NCBI RefSeq assembly: GCF_900142915.1
Contig: NZ_FRCM01000010.1
Location: forward strand, 1 to 64,000
Reading direction: 5' to 3'
Origin: Mucilaginibacter sp. OK098
GTDB lineage: Bacteria > Bacteroidota > Bacteroidia > Sphingobacteriales > Sphingobacteriaceae
DNA length: 64,000 bases
The translations under genes and the position numbers were made by a program. Of the stretch, positions 52,140 through 60,869 are shown piece after piece (within the stretch, counting starts at the first letter, position 1; every line of letters starts with the position of its first letter). A model generated the notes under the pieces. That model saw only the letters and a list, made by a program, of their open reading frames with translations, was not told the origin of the DNA and did no database searches.

Positions 52140-54035
52140 ATGGCAGAAGCTGTAACTTATAGTGATGATAGTATCCGTTCGCTGGATTGGAAAGAGCATA
52201 TCCGCTTACGGCCCGGGATGTATATTGGTAAGCTTGGTGATGGATCGGCTTATGATGATGGTGTTTATGTTTTGCTGAAGGAGATAGTTGATAACTCTAT
52301 TGACGAGTTTGTTATGGGTGCCGGTAAAACCATTGAGATCAGCATGAGCGACCATAAGGTATCTGTACGCGATTACGGGCGGGGCATCCCGCTGGGTAAG
52401 GTTATTGATTGCGTATCAAAAATAAATACAGGTGGTAAGTATGATAGCAAGGCCTTCCAAAAATCCGTAGGATTGAACGGTGTAGGTACAAAGGCGGTAA
52501 ACGCATTATCAAACTCTTTTATCGTACAGTCCTATCGTGACGGGCGTACCAAGCTGGCTGAGTTTGCAAAAGGCGAACTGGTGCGTGATGAGCCGGAAAA
52601 GGAAACCACCCAACGAAATGGAACAGCTATAAATTTTTTGCCTGACGATACCATCTTCAGGCATTACCGCTTTATCCCGGAGTTTGTTGATAGCATGATC
52701 TGGAATTATGTGTTCCTTAATTCAGGCCTTACCATAAACTTTAACACCCAGAAATACTTTTCGGAACGGGGGCTTTATGACCTGTTAACAAAAAATACCG
52801 ATGCCGAAAATATCCGTTACCCCATTATCCATTTAAAAGGCGAGGATATTGAAATAGCCATGACCCACGGGCAGCAATACGGCGAAGAGTATTACTCGTT
52901 TGTTAACGGACAAAATACCACGCAGGGTGGTACCCACCAGGCGGCATTTCGCGAGGCGGTGGTAAAAACCATCCGCGAATTTTATAAAAAAGAGTTTGAT
53001 GCTTCGGATGTGCGCGCGTCAATAGTAGCGGCTGTTGCCATTAAGGTACAGGAGCCGGTATTTGAATCGCAAACAAAAACAAAGCTGGGCTCACAAAATA
53101 TTGGTCCGGATGGGCCTTCAGTGCGCGGCTTTATAAATGATTTTGTTAAAAACCAGCTGGATAACTATCTGCATAAAAATCCGTCGGCAGCCGATGCCTT
53201 GCTAAAACGCATTATGCAGTCGGAGCGGGAACGCAAGGATATTGCAGGGATTAAAAAACTGGCAAACGAACGCGCTAAAAAAGCATCGCTGCATAACCGC
53301 AAGCTGCGCGATTGTAAGGCGCATTTTGACGAACCACATGAGCGTAAGCAGGAAACAACCTTGTTTATAACAGAAGGTGACTCTGCCAGCGGATCGATCA
53401 CCAAATCGCGCGATGTGATGACGCAGGCTGTTTTCAGCTTAAAGGGTAAACCGTTAAACTGCTTCGGGCTGACCAAAAAAGTGGTTTACGAAAATGAGGA
53501 ATTCAACCTGCTGCAACATGCGCTGAACATTGAAGATGGCTTGGATGATTTACGCTACAATAACATTGTAATAGCAACCGATGCAGATGTGGACGGGATG
53601 CACATCAGGCTATTGCTGATGACCTTCTTCCTGCAGTTTTTCCCCGACCTGGTAAAAGCCGGGCATGTATTTATTTTGCAAACACCATTGTTCCGCGTTC
53701 GTAATAAAAAAGAGACCATTTATTGCTACAGTGATGAAGAGCGCCGTAATGCCATAGCCAAACTGGGTGTTAAGCCGGAAATAACCCGATTTAAAGGATT
53801 AGGCGAGATCTCGCCTGATGAATTTGGCCTATTTATAGGTAAAGATATCCGCCTTGACCCGGTTATATTGAAAGATGCCAATATAAAAGCCCTGCTTGAA
53901 TACTTTATGGGTAAAAACACACCAACCCGCCAGCAGCACATTATCAATAACCTGAGGGTTGAAAAAGATGATGAAAGTATTAACCCGTTAATTGCCGAGG
54001 ATGCGGAGAGTATAGAGTTGCCGGTAGCTGTGTGA
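52140..54035 (+). CDS. parE: DNA topoisomerase IV subunit B
   Basis: The 631-residue subunit has a GHKL ATPase domain (LKEIVDNSIDEFVMGAGK with the catalytic Glu/Asn, VRDYGRGIPLG, NGVGTKAVNALS) and a TOPRIM domain (EGDSASGSITKSRDVM, then ATDADVDGMHIRLLLM). It uses ATP to drive passage of one DNA duplex through another, with ParC. Motifs and length match Bacteroidota ParE rather than GyrB, and parC lies downstream at 57338. Confidence 0.9.
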   Translation: MAEAVTYSDDSIRSLDWKEHIRLRPGMYIGKLGDGSAYDDGVYVLLKEIVDNSIDEFVMGAGKTIEISMSDHKVSVRDYGRGIPLGKVIDCVSKINTGGKYDSKAFQKSVGLNGVGTKAVNALSNSFIVQSYRDGRTKLAEFAKGELVRDEPEKETTQRNGTAINFLPDDTIFRHYRFIPEFVDSMIWNYVFLNSGLTINFNTQKYFSERGLYDLLTKNTDAENIRYPIIHLKGEDIEIAMTHGQQYGEEYYSFVNGQNTTQGGTHQAAFREAVVKTIREFYKKEFDASDVRASIVAAVAIKVQEPVFESQTKTKLGSQNIGPDGPSVRGFINDFVKNQLDNYLHKNPSAADALLKRIMQSERERKDIAGIKKLANERAKKASLHNRKLRDCKAHFDEPHERKQETTLFITEGDSASGSITKSRDVMTQAVFSLKGKPLNCFGLTKKVVYENEEFNLLQHALNIEDGLDDLRYNNIVIATDADVDGMHIRLLLMTFFLQFFPDLVKAGHVFILQTPLFRVRNKKETIYCYSDEERRNAIAKLGVKPEITRFKGLGEISPDEFGLFIGKDIRLDPVILKDANIKALLEYFMGKNTPTRQQHIINNLRVEKDDESINPLIAEDAESIELPVAV

Positions 54036-54042
54036 CCCTTTC

Positions 54043-54142
54043 TTGTCATTGCGAGGTACGAAGCAATCGCATGCTATACAGAGCGGTTAGAAAATTGTAA
54101 AACTTGCATAGTTCGCGATTGCTTCATACCTAGCAATGACAA
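54043..54142. repeat. Intergenic palindromic repeat
   Basis: Arms ttgtcattgcgaggtacgaa (left) and the right arm ttcatacctagcaatgacaa are inverted copies, each continuing into gcaatcgc/gcgattgc. This tcattgcgagg-type repeat is common between genes in many bacteria. It fills the gap after parE. Confidence 0.75.
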
Positions 54143-54199
54143 TTATTTGCAAATTATTCCTTACCTTGTATCCCCCCATATTTTCAGGGGATATAAAAG

Positions 54200-54700
54200 A
54201 TGACAGAGCACCAAATAGAAATAGCCTTTAAAGAATACAATACTTTAACAGAGCTTAACGAAACCGATCATGACCTATGCCTTGAGGCGGTTAAAGCAAT
54301 GGAAGGCTCACATTCACCTTATTCAAAATTCAGGGTGGGGGCTGCACTGCGGCTGCAAAGTGGTAAAATTATTTATGGCAGCAACCAGGAAAATGTTGCT
54401 TATCCTTCCGGCTTATGCGCTGAGCGGGTTGCCTTATTTTATTGGGGCGCAAATCACTCTGATGACCCTATAGAAGCCATGGCGGTAACCGCAAGCACAG
54501 ATGAATTTGAAATTTTGCAGCCCGTTACCTCATGCGGCTCGTGCCTGCAGGTTTTAGCCGAATACGAAAAAAAACAAAACAAGCCGATAGAAATTATCTT
54601 ATTCTGTAACAACGGCCCTGTTTGGGTAATGAACGGGGTGGATAGCTTTTTGCCCTTTTTGTTTTTTGAGAAAAGGCTGAATGTAGAGGTGAAAGGCTAA
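54200..54700 (+). CDS. cdd: Cytidine deaminase
   Basis: The 166-residue enzyme deaminates cytidine and deoxycytidine. The zinc motif is complete: the His/Cys-Ala-Glu element in SGLCAERVALFY and the PCxxC equivalent SCGSCLQVLAE. HSPYSKFRVGAAL is the substrate loop. The gene lies between parE and parC with no shared regulation evident; a strong hairpin follows it at 54721. Confidence 0.9.
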   Translation: MTEHQIEIAFKEYNTLTELNETDHDLCLEAVKAMEGSHSPYSKFRVGAALRLQSGKIIYGSNQENVAYPSGLCAERVALFYWGANHSDDPIEAMAVTASTDEFEILQPVTSCGSCLQVLAEYEKKQNKPIEIILFCNNGPVWVMNGVDSFLPFLFFEKRLNVEVKG

Positions 54701-54720
54701 ACGTAAAAGGCATGTGACAA

Positions 54721-54752
54721 AACTTACGAAGTTTTATAAACTTCGTAAGTTT
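54721..54752. terminator. Intrinsic hairpin after cytidine deaminase gene
   Basis: Perfect arms aacttacgaagttt / aaacttcgtaagtt with a two- to three-base loop. The T-run on the plus strand is short (ttt), so it may be a weak terminator or a structure that shields the start of the next gene 16 bp later. Confidence 0.6.
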
Positions 54753-54767
54753 GAAGATAACCAATTT

Positions 54768-55427
54768 ATGAAAGCAAAGTTAATATTACTTTTCCTAACC
54801 CTTTGTATCGGCAGCCGATTACATGCGCAAACAGGTTTTCCGTTCGATAACGAGATCAGGGCATTTAAACATCAGGATAGCCTGAAATTTCCACCTAAAA
54901 ATGGGATCCTGTTTATCGGCAGCTCATCAATCCGTAAATGGACTGACCTGGAGCAGCGCTTTGCCAATAAGCCCATCATCAGGCGTGGCGTAGGAGGTTG
55001 CGAACTTTGGCAGTTGGTTGATTATTATACGCCTTACATATTGTTCCCTTATCAGCCCCGCAAAATTTTTATTTACGCAGGCGAAAATGACATTGCAGCG
55101 GGTAAAACCGGTAAGTTTGTTTTTGATGAATTTCAAAAACTCTGGAAAATGATCAACAAAAAGCTGCCTGATGCTACTATTTATTTTATGTCGGTAAAGC
55201 CAAGCCCCAGCCGGGCAAAGTTTATTAACGAGGTTGAAATTGCCAACAAACTGATAAAAAATTACCTTAACAATAAGCCTAACAGCACTTATATTGATTT
55301 AGGCACTGTGCTGGATACACCCGGAAATACTACGGTTGATAACTCGTTATTTGAGCCAGATTTGCTGCACCTGAATAGCAAAGGGTATGATAAATGGCAG
55401 AAGGTTTTGGAGCCTTATGTTAAGTGA
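54768..55427 (+). CDS. SGNH/GDSL-type hydrolase
   Basis: The 219-residue protein has a signal peptide (LILLFLTLCIGSRLHAQ) and the four SGNH blocks: GSSSIRKW (nucleophile Ser), RRGVGG (Gly), YAGENDIAAG (Asn) and DLLHLNSKGY (Asp-x-x-His). Relatives are periplasmic lipases/esterases acting on acylated sugars. The start is ATG 54768; the frame is open upstream but has no signal there. Substrate unknown. Confidence 0.8.
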   Translation: MKAKLILLFLTLCIGSRLHAQTGFPFDNEIRAFKHQDSLKFPPKNGILFIGSSSIRKWTDLEQRFANKPIIRRGVGGCELWQLVDYYTPYILFPYQPRKIFIYAGENDIAAGKTGKFVFDEFQKLWKMINKKLPDATIYFMSVKPSPSRAKFINEVEIANKLIKNYLNNKPNSTYIDLGTVLDTPGNTTVDNSLFEPDLLHLNSKGYDKWQKVLEPYVK

Positions 55428-55509
55428 TTAGAGACTGGAGATCAGGGATTAGTTGGGGAAAGAGATTAGGAAGAAAACAGCGGGAAGTCGAAAAAAAGAA
55501 ATTGCACAT

Positions 55510-55538
55510 AAAAAAGGCTCCAACCACGGAGCCTTTTA
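55510..55538. terminator. Bidirectional intrinsic terminator
   Basis: Hairpin aaaaggctcc / ggagcctttt with a six-base loop and A/T runs on each side, between the SGNH hydrolase gene and the convergent NTF2-like gene. Confidence 0.85.
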
Positions 55539-55573
55539 CTAACAAACTATTTAACTAAACCTAAAACTTATTC

Positions 55574-55999
55574 TTATTTAAAAACGCTGTACACATTGGT
55601 GATCTTCCAGCCGTTGCCGGTGTTTGCAATAGTTACATAATTGTTGCGTACAAAGTCGTCATACTTCATAGTAACTTTTACAATGGTTACATTGGCATTG
55701 CTTTCAACAATTGAAGTACTGGTTGTGCAAACTTGCTCGATGTCTTTATTGCTTTTGAAAAAATCAAGCATTGCACTTCTGCTGAAGCTAATTACTGTTT
55801 TACCCCGCAGCATGTTAAATTCAACTGTTTTGTCTAAAACGTCATTTAGTCCGGCTAATTTACCGCGGGTCATGGCGTCTATATAAGTATTAATAGCGTA
55901 ATTTGCGGTTAATTTATCGTGGCTAATATTATTCGCTTTTGCTGCACCGCATACTACCAGCAGCACTAACCCCAGCATAATTGATTTTAAAGTTTTCAT
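55574..55999 (-). CDS. Exported NTF2-like (SnoaL-type) protein
   Basis: The 141-residue protein has a signal peptide (SIMLGLVLLVVCGAAKANN) and an NTF2-like fold segment: AINTYIDAMTRGKLAGLNDV, FNMLRGKTVISFSRSAMLDF, then VTIANTGNGWKITNVYSVFK. These cone-shaped alpha/beta domains bind small ligands; no active-site residues can be assigned. ATG 55999 is preferred over an upstream in-frame ATG because it places the signal peptide at the N-terminus. Confidence 0.8.
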   Translation of the reverse strand: MKTLKSIMLGLVLLVVCGAAKANNISHDKLTANYAINTYIDAMTRGKLAGLNDVLDKTVEFNMLRGKTVISFSRSAMLDFFKSNKDIEQVCTTSTSIVESNANVTIVKVTMKYDDFVRNNYVTIANTGNGWKITNVYSVFK

Positions 56000-56192
56000 A
56001 ATATTGTAATTTAAGTTGTGATTATTTATTTGACTATAAGACACAGCAATGTTTTGAATAGTTACAGTTCTTTTTAGTTTTAACAAACATTTAACAAAGC
56101 GGCCTTTTTTGGTTATTATTAAGCGGTAAAAAGGCCTTTATTTTAATCACAGAGTAACATTGATGGCTTTTGATTAAAAATTTTAAAATAGC

Positions 56193-56702
56193 ATGATAAC
56201 GTTTAGTACCATTATTTTACAATTTGCGGAGCAGGGCGAAAAAACCGGCTGGAGCTACATTGAAATACCTGCTGATATTGCGCAGCAATTAAAACCGGGC
56301 AACAAAAAATCATTCAGGGTAAGGGGGATGCTTGATGGCCTTGCCGTAAACGGTATGGCGTTAATGCCTATGGGTAATGGTGTTTTTATTATGGCGCTTA
56401 AAGCCGAAGTAAGGAAGGCTTTGCATAAAAACAGCGGGGCTATGCTGCAGGTAAGCTTAGAGGAAGATAAAGATTACAAAGTTGAGCTGCCCGATGATTT
56501 GAAGGAATGCTTTGAATTTGAGCCTGAAGCTTCCGACTTTTTTAATGGCCTGGCAAAATCACACCGTGACTATTTTATAAAATGGATAAACGGCGCCAAA
56601 ACCAGCGAAACACGAGCCAAACGCATAATAAATACCGTTAATGCCATGTTGCGCAAATGGGATTACGGCCAAATGCTGAGGGAGATGAAAGGGGAGAGGT
56701 GA
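56193..56702 (+). CDS. DUF1905 / YdeI-OmdA family protein
   Basis: The 169-residue protein has a DUF1905 N-terminal half (WSYIEIPADIAQQLKPGNKK, FRVRGMLDGLAVNGMALMPM) and a YdeI/OmdA C-terminal half (LKECFEFEPEASDFFNGLAK, SETRAKRIINTVNAMLRKWD). Biochemical function unknown. The N-terminus lacks a signal peptide, so it is cytosolic. Confidence 0.8.
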   Translation: MITFSTIILQFAEQGEKTGWSYIEIPADIAQQLKPGNKKSFRVRGMLDGLAVNGMALMPMGNGVFIMALKAEVRKALHKNSGAMLQVSLEEDKDYKVELPDDLKECFEFEPEASDFFNGLAKSHRDYFIKWINGAKTSETRAKRIINTVNAMLRKWDYGQMLREMKGER

Positions 56703-56784
56703 TGTGCGGATGAATAAGGTCGATATTCATATCGTTTTTTAACCACAGAGGCCACTAAGAACACACAGAGAGACAGAGATTAAA

Positions 56785-57161
56785 ATGCAAATAGAGAATG
56801 ATTTAGCAACTGAAGTTATAGGAGCATCTATAACTGTTCACAAGACTTTAGGCCCAGGTTTATTGGAATCGGCTTATAAAGAATTTCTTTTTTATGAATT
56901 GTTTAAAAAGGGTTTATATGTAGAAAAGGAAAAACCTTTACACTGGTATATAAAGAAATTAGAATGGATTGCGGGTACCGGCTTGATATAGTGGTTGAGA
57001 ATAAACTGATAGTGGAAATTAAAGCAGTTGAGAATTTAGCCGACATTCATTTAGCACAAGTATTAACCTATCTAAAAGTTTCAGGTTGTAAATTAGGTTT
57101 ACTAATAAACTTTAATGTGTTAATGCTAAAAGACGGTGTCAGGCGCGTAATAAAAACATAA
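56785..57161 (+). pseudogene. Frameshifted GxxExxY protein gene
   Basis: The first frame (56785-) reads NDLATEVIGASITVHKTLGP and GLLESAYKEFLFYELFKKGL, the GxxExxY family; it runs out of phase at about 56940. The other frame supplies MDCGYRLDIVVENKLIVEIK to VLMLKDGVRRVIKT. Adding one base (ttacactgg to ttaccactgg) restores KPLPLVYKEIRMDCGY. A single-base deletion explains it; a sequencing error is possible. Function of GxxExxY proteins is unclear. Confidence 0.8.
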
Positions 57162-57337
57162 ATCTTATCGCTCAAAAAACTCAGTGCTCTCCGTGTCTTC
57201 TCTGCATCTCCGTGTTAAAAAACTAACCAGCTAACACCATTGTTAAAAATTAATAATGTGTTTAAAAATCGGCACATCCAAAATCCGCACATCTGTACAT
57301 TATCCCTATCTTTACCCTTTATATTTTTTAGCTAATA

Positions 57338-60178
57338 ATGAGTGAAGATTTAAACCAAGACGAGATACCTGCAAATAGCGAAGAAAAACTACACAACGTT
57401 ACCTCACTCGATGGATTGTACGAAAACTGGTTCCTGGATTATGCATCGTATGTAATTCTTGACCGTGCCGTTCCGCATATAAATGATGGTTTAAAACCAG
57501 TGCAGCGCCGCATCCTCCATTCCCTTAAGGAGATGGACGACGGGCGTTTTAACAAGGCCGCCAACGTAATAGGCAATACCATGAAGTATCACCCGCATGG
57601 TGACGCTTCTATTGGTGACGCCATGGTGCAGATAGGCCAAAAAAACCTGCTGATTGACTGCCAGGGAAACTGGGGCGACCCGGTGACCGGCGACTCGGCA
57701 GCTGCCCCGCGTTATATTGAGGCCCGTCTTTCAAAATTTGCACTCGAAGTTGTTTTTAACCCGGATACTACCGACTGGCAAGCCAGCTATGATGGCCGTA
57801 ACCGCGAACCCATAACATTGCCCGTTAAGTTTCCATTATTGCTTGCACAAGGTGCTGATGGGATTGCAGTAGGTTTGGCCACCAAGATAATGCCTCATAA
57901 TTTTATTGAGCTGATAGATGCATCTATTGAGGTGCTGAAAGGCAACCTGCCAAACCTGATGCCGGATTTCCCGACTGGCGGTATGGCTGATGCTTCGGCT
58001 TATAATGACGGTCAGCGGGGTGGTAAGGTAAGGATCCGCGCAAAAATAGAGGAGCGTGATAAAAAGACGTTGGCTATAACTGAAATTCCGTTCAGCACAA
58101 CTACCGGTGGCTTAATGGAAAGCATTGTAGCGGCAAACGAAAAAGGCAAGATCAAGATCAAGAAGATAGAAGATAATACGTCAAGCAGCGTGGAAATTGT
58201 GGTGCATCTGGCGCCCGGTATCTCGCCCGATGTTACTATTGATGCCCTTTATGCCTTTACCGATTGCGAGGTTTCCATCTCGCCAAATACCTGCGTAATA
58301 CAGCATGATAAGCCACGCTTTATGAGTGTGAATGACATGCTTACCGAAAGCACGCATTACACCCGCCAGCTGCTGAAAATGGAGCTGGAGATCAGGCTGA
58401 AAGAGCTGATGGAAAAGATCTTCTTCAGCTCATTGCTTAAGATCTTTATCCAGGAGGGGATGTACAAGCATCCTGACTATGAAACCTCCAACAATTTTGA
58501 AATGGTGCTTGAAGTTTTGAACCGGTTATTTGAGCCATTCTTTCCGTCGTTTTACCGGACTATAGTTCCCGAAGATTATAAGAAGCTTATTGATAAACCG
58601 ATGAGCAGCATCACCCGTTTTGATGTAAAGAAAACGGATGAGCAGATAAAGGGCCTGGAGGCTGAAATAAAAGAGGTAAAACATCACCTAAAACATTTAA
58701 CTGACTATACCATTGCCTGGTTCCTGAAACTGAAGGAAAAATATGGCAAAGGCCGCGAACGTAAAACCGAGCTACGCACTTTTGATAGGGTAGAAGCGGC
58801 CCAGGTGGCATTGGCAAATGCCAAGTTGTATGTTAACCGCGTTGATGGTTTTATAGGAACCGGCTTAAAGAAGGACGAATTTGTAACCGACTGTTCAGAT
58901 ATTGACGAGATTATTGTATTCAGGGAAGATGGACGCTGTTTGATCACCAAGATCCAGGATAAGGTTTTTGTGGGCAAGGAAATTATCCACGTAGCCGTAT
59001 TTAAAAAGAACGACGAGCGTACCGTTTATAACATGATCTACAAAGACGGGCAGAGCGGGGTAAGCTACATTAAACGTTTCTCGGTTGTAGGCGTTACCCG
59101 GGATAAGGAATACGATTTAACCAAGGGTACCAAAGGAAGCCGGTCGTTATATTTTAGTGCCAACCCTAATGGCGAAGCAGAAATTGTTAACGTACAGTTG
59201 AAGCCGCATAGTAAGCTCAAAAAGCTACAGTTTGACGAGGACTTTGCAGCACTGGCCATAAAAGGCCGGGGTTCAATGGGGAATATCATTACTAAATACC
59301 CGGTCAAAAAGATCATTCTGAAAAGCAAAGGTGTTTCAACTTTAGCCGGAAGAAAGATCTGGTATGATGATATTTTAAAACGCTTAAATGCTGATGGCCG
59401 TGGTAAATACCTGGGCGAATTTGATGGCGATGACAGGATCTTAACCGTACTTAGCAACGGGATCTACGAACTGACCAGTTTTGACCTGAACAATCACTTT
59501 GATGATAAAATGATCATTATCGAAAAGTATGATGCTGCAAAAGTTTATTCGGCTATCCATATTGATGGTAAATCGAAAAACTACATGGTAAAACGGTTTG
59601 TGTTTGATAACCTTGCCATAGGTAAACAGGTAAGCATAATCAGCGATGAGAATGGTTCGAAACTGTTACTGATCTCTGGCGCTTCGCAGCCGGTTGTAAA
59701 GGTTGAGCAGCTAAGAGGCAAAGAACAGACACCGGAAACGCTTGAGGTTGATCTTTCTACTGTGATTGATGTTAAGGGGATGAAGGCAATGGGTAACCGC
59801 TTATCGCAGCAGGTTATAAAAGCTGTTGAGCTGATTGCTGAAATTGAACCTGAAGTGATCGTTGATGAAGCAGGCGATACAGATGATGAAACGGATGTAG
59901 CTGAGGCAGAGGTTGTGATCGCTGATGAGGCGGGTAGTCTAGATGATGAAACAGATGTAGCTGAAGTTGAGAAACCTGCAGTAAAAGTGCCTGAGAAGCC
60001 AGCTGATGTTAAGCCGGAACCTGTAAAGCCACCTGCCGAACAGCCTGCAAAACCAGCTGATCAATCGGTGGAATCATCCCAAAAATCAGTGGAATCACCC
60101 CCTAAAAAGATAGATTTTGAAATTACCAACCCCGATGACATAGACATGGATGATAAGGGGCAGCTTGGGCTATTCTAG
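57338..60178 (+). CDS. parC: DNA topoisomerase IV subunit A
   Basis: The 946-residue subunit has the type IIA breakage-reunion domain: VPHINDGLKPVQRRIL, the QRR-like DDGRFNKAANVIGNTMKYHP, and the catalytic Tyr in DSAAAPRYIEARLS. The C-terminal beta-pinwheel follows. A 100-residue acidic, Pro-rich tail has an internal repeat (DEAGDTDDETDVAEAE, DEAGSLDDETDVAEVE) and ends GQLGLF, resembling the beta-clamp-binding motif QLxLF. It pairs with ParE at 52140. It starts at ATG 57338. Confidence 0.9.
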   Translation: MSEDLNQDEIPANSEEKLHNVTSLDGLYENWFLDYASYVILDRAVPHINDGLKPVQRRILHSLKEMDDGRFNKAANVIGNTMKYHPHGDASIGDAMVQIGQKNLLIDCQGNWGDPVTGDSAAAPRYIEARLSKFALEVVFNPDTTDWQASYDGRNREPITLPVKFPLLLAQGADGIAVGLATKIMPHNFIELIDASIEVLKGNLPNLMPDFPTGGMADASAYNDGQRGGKVRIRAKIEERDKKTLAITEIPFSTTTGGLMESIVAANEKGKIKIKKIEDNTSSSVEIVVHLAPGISPDVTIDALYAFTDCEVSISPNTCVIQHDKPRFMSVNDMLTESTHYTRQLLKMELEIRLKELMEKIFFSSLLKIFIQEGMYKHPDYETSNNFEMVLEVLNRLFEPFFPSFYRTIVPEDYKKLIDKPMSSITRFDVKKTDEQIKGLEAEIKEVKHHLKHLTDYTIAWFLKLKEKYGKGRERKTELRTFDRVEAAQVALANAKLYVNRVDGFIGTGLKKDEFVTDCSDIDEIIVFREDGRCLITKIQDKVFVGKEIIHVAVFKKNDERTVYNMIYKDGQSGVSYIKRFSVVGVTRDKEYDLTKGTKGSRSLYFSANPNGEAEIVNVQLKPHSKLKKLQFDEDFAALAIKGRGSMGNIITKYPVKKIILKSKGVSTLAGRKIWYDDILKRLNADGRGKYLGEFDGDDRILTVLSNGIYELTSFDLNNHFDDKMIIIEKYDAAKVYSAIHIDGKSKNYMVKRFVFDNLAIGKQVSIISDENGSKLLLISGASQPVVKVEQLRGKEQTPETLEVDLSTVIDVKGMKAMGNRLSQQVIKAVELIAEIEPEVIVDEAGDTDDETDVAEAEVVIADEAGSLDDETDVAEVEKPAVKVPEKPADVKPEPVKPPAEQPAKPADQSVESSQKSVESPPKKIDFEITNPDDIDMDDKGQLGLF

Positions 60179-60254
60179 TTTGAAAGTAATATGAGTTAAG
60201 GCATTTTATAATTTGGTTTATAAAATTTAAATTGCTTTATAAATTAAGCCCGCT

Positions 60255-60455
60255 ATGGTATTGACAATTGCGCTGATAATAATTACAGTTTTTTTATTTG
60301 CAATGCCCATATGGGCACTTATTGTACTTATAAGATATTTTAGTAAGGGTAAGGCAATTCGCAAATTTTCCAAGCGCGATTTAATAGTGATTGTTTTGGG
60401 TGTATTGTCAATTATCATATACGTTTCTGCTAACGTGTATTACAAGCAGATGTAA
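60255..60455 (+). CDS. Small two-helix membrane protein
   Basis: The 66-residue protein has two membrane helices, TIALIIITVFLFAMPIWALI and LIVIVLGVLSIIIYVSANVY, joined by a basic loop (SKGKAIRKFSKRD). No family recognised. It lies 76 bp after parC. Confidence 0.55.
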   Translation: MVLTIALIIITVFLFAMPIWALIVLIRYFSKGKAIRKFSKRDLIVIVLGVLSIIIYVSANVYYKQM

Positions 60456-60600
60456 GTACTGATGTCATGTTTTAGCGGCCAGGAATGTTTTTTTATCAGG
60501 CCTAAAAGGATAAGAAAAACAAAACCTCATTTAAAGGTTTTGTTTTTCTATTTTAAACCCAAGTACTTAATATTTAATTCTTAAACCTTAAATAACAATT

Positions 60601-60849
60601 ATGAAAACTGATCTTTACACAAAAATTGTACTTACCGTTATAGCTGTTGCCTTGAGCGTAAACCTTATAAAGGGATTTATTACGCCTGCAAAAGCAGATA
60701 ACAGGAAATTTGTTAATGTGCCGGTTAATGCCGACGGCAGTATTAATGTTAACATTAAAAAAAGCAGCGAAACTATGGAGGTTAAACTTGTTGATGTTGA
60801 CAGCCGTGCTTTTTTTTATTCAGAGCCTATCCCGGTAAAAGTTAAGTAA
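60601..60849 (+). CDS. Unknown small exported or anchored protein
   Basis: The 82-residue protein has one hydrophobic helix (KIVLTVIAVALSVNLIKGF) that could be an uncleaved anchor, then a beta-rich tail (VPVNADGSINVNIKKSSETM, DSRAFFYSEPIPVKVK). Similar proteins exist in Bacteroidota without a function. Upstream, 60492-60548, is a hairpin aaaacctcatttaaaggtttt. Confidence 0.6.
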   Translation: MKTDLYTKIVLTVIAVALSVNLIKGFITPAKADNRKFVNVPVNADGSINVNIKKSSETMEVKLVDVDSRAFFYSEPIPVKVK

Positions 60850-60869
60850 GTAGAACAGACAGCTGCTTA

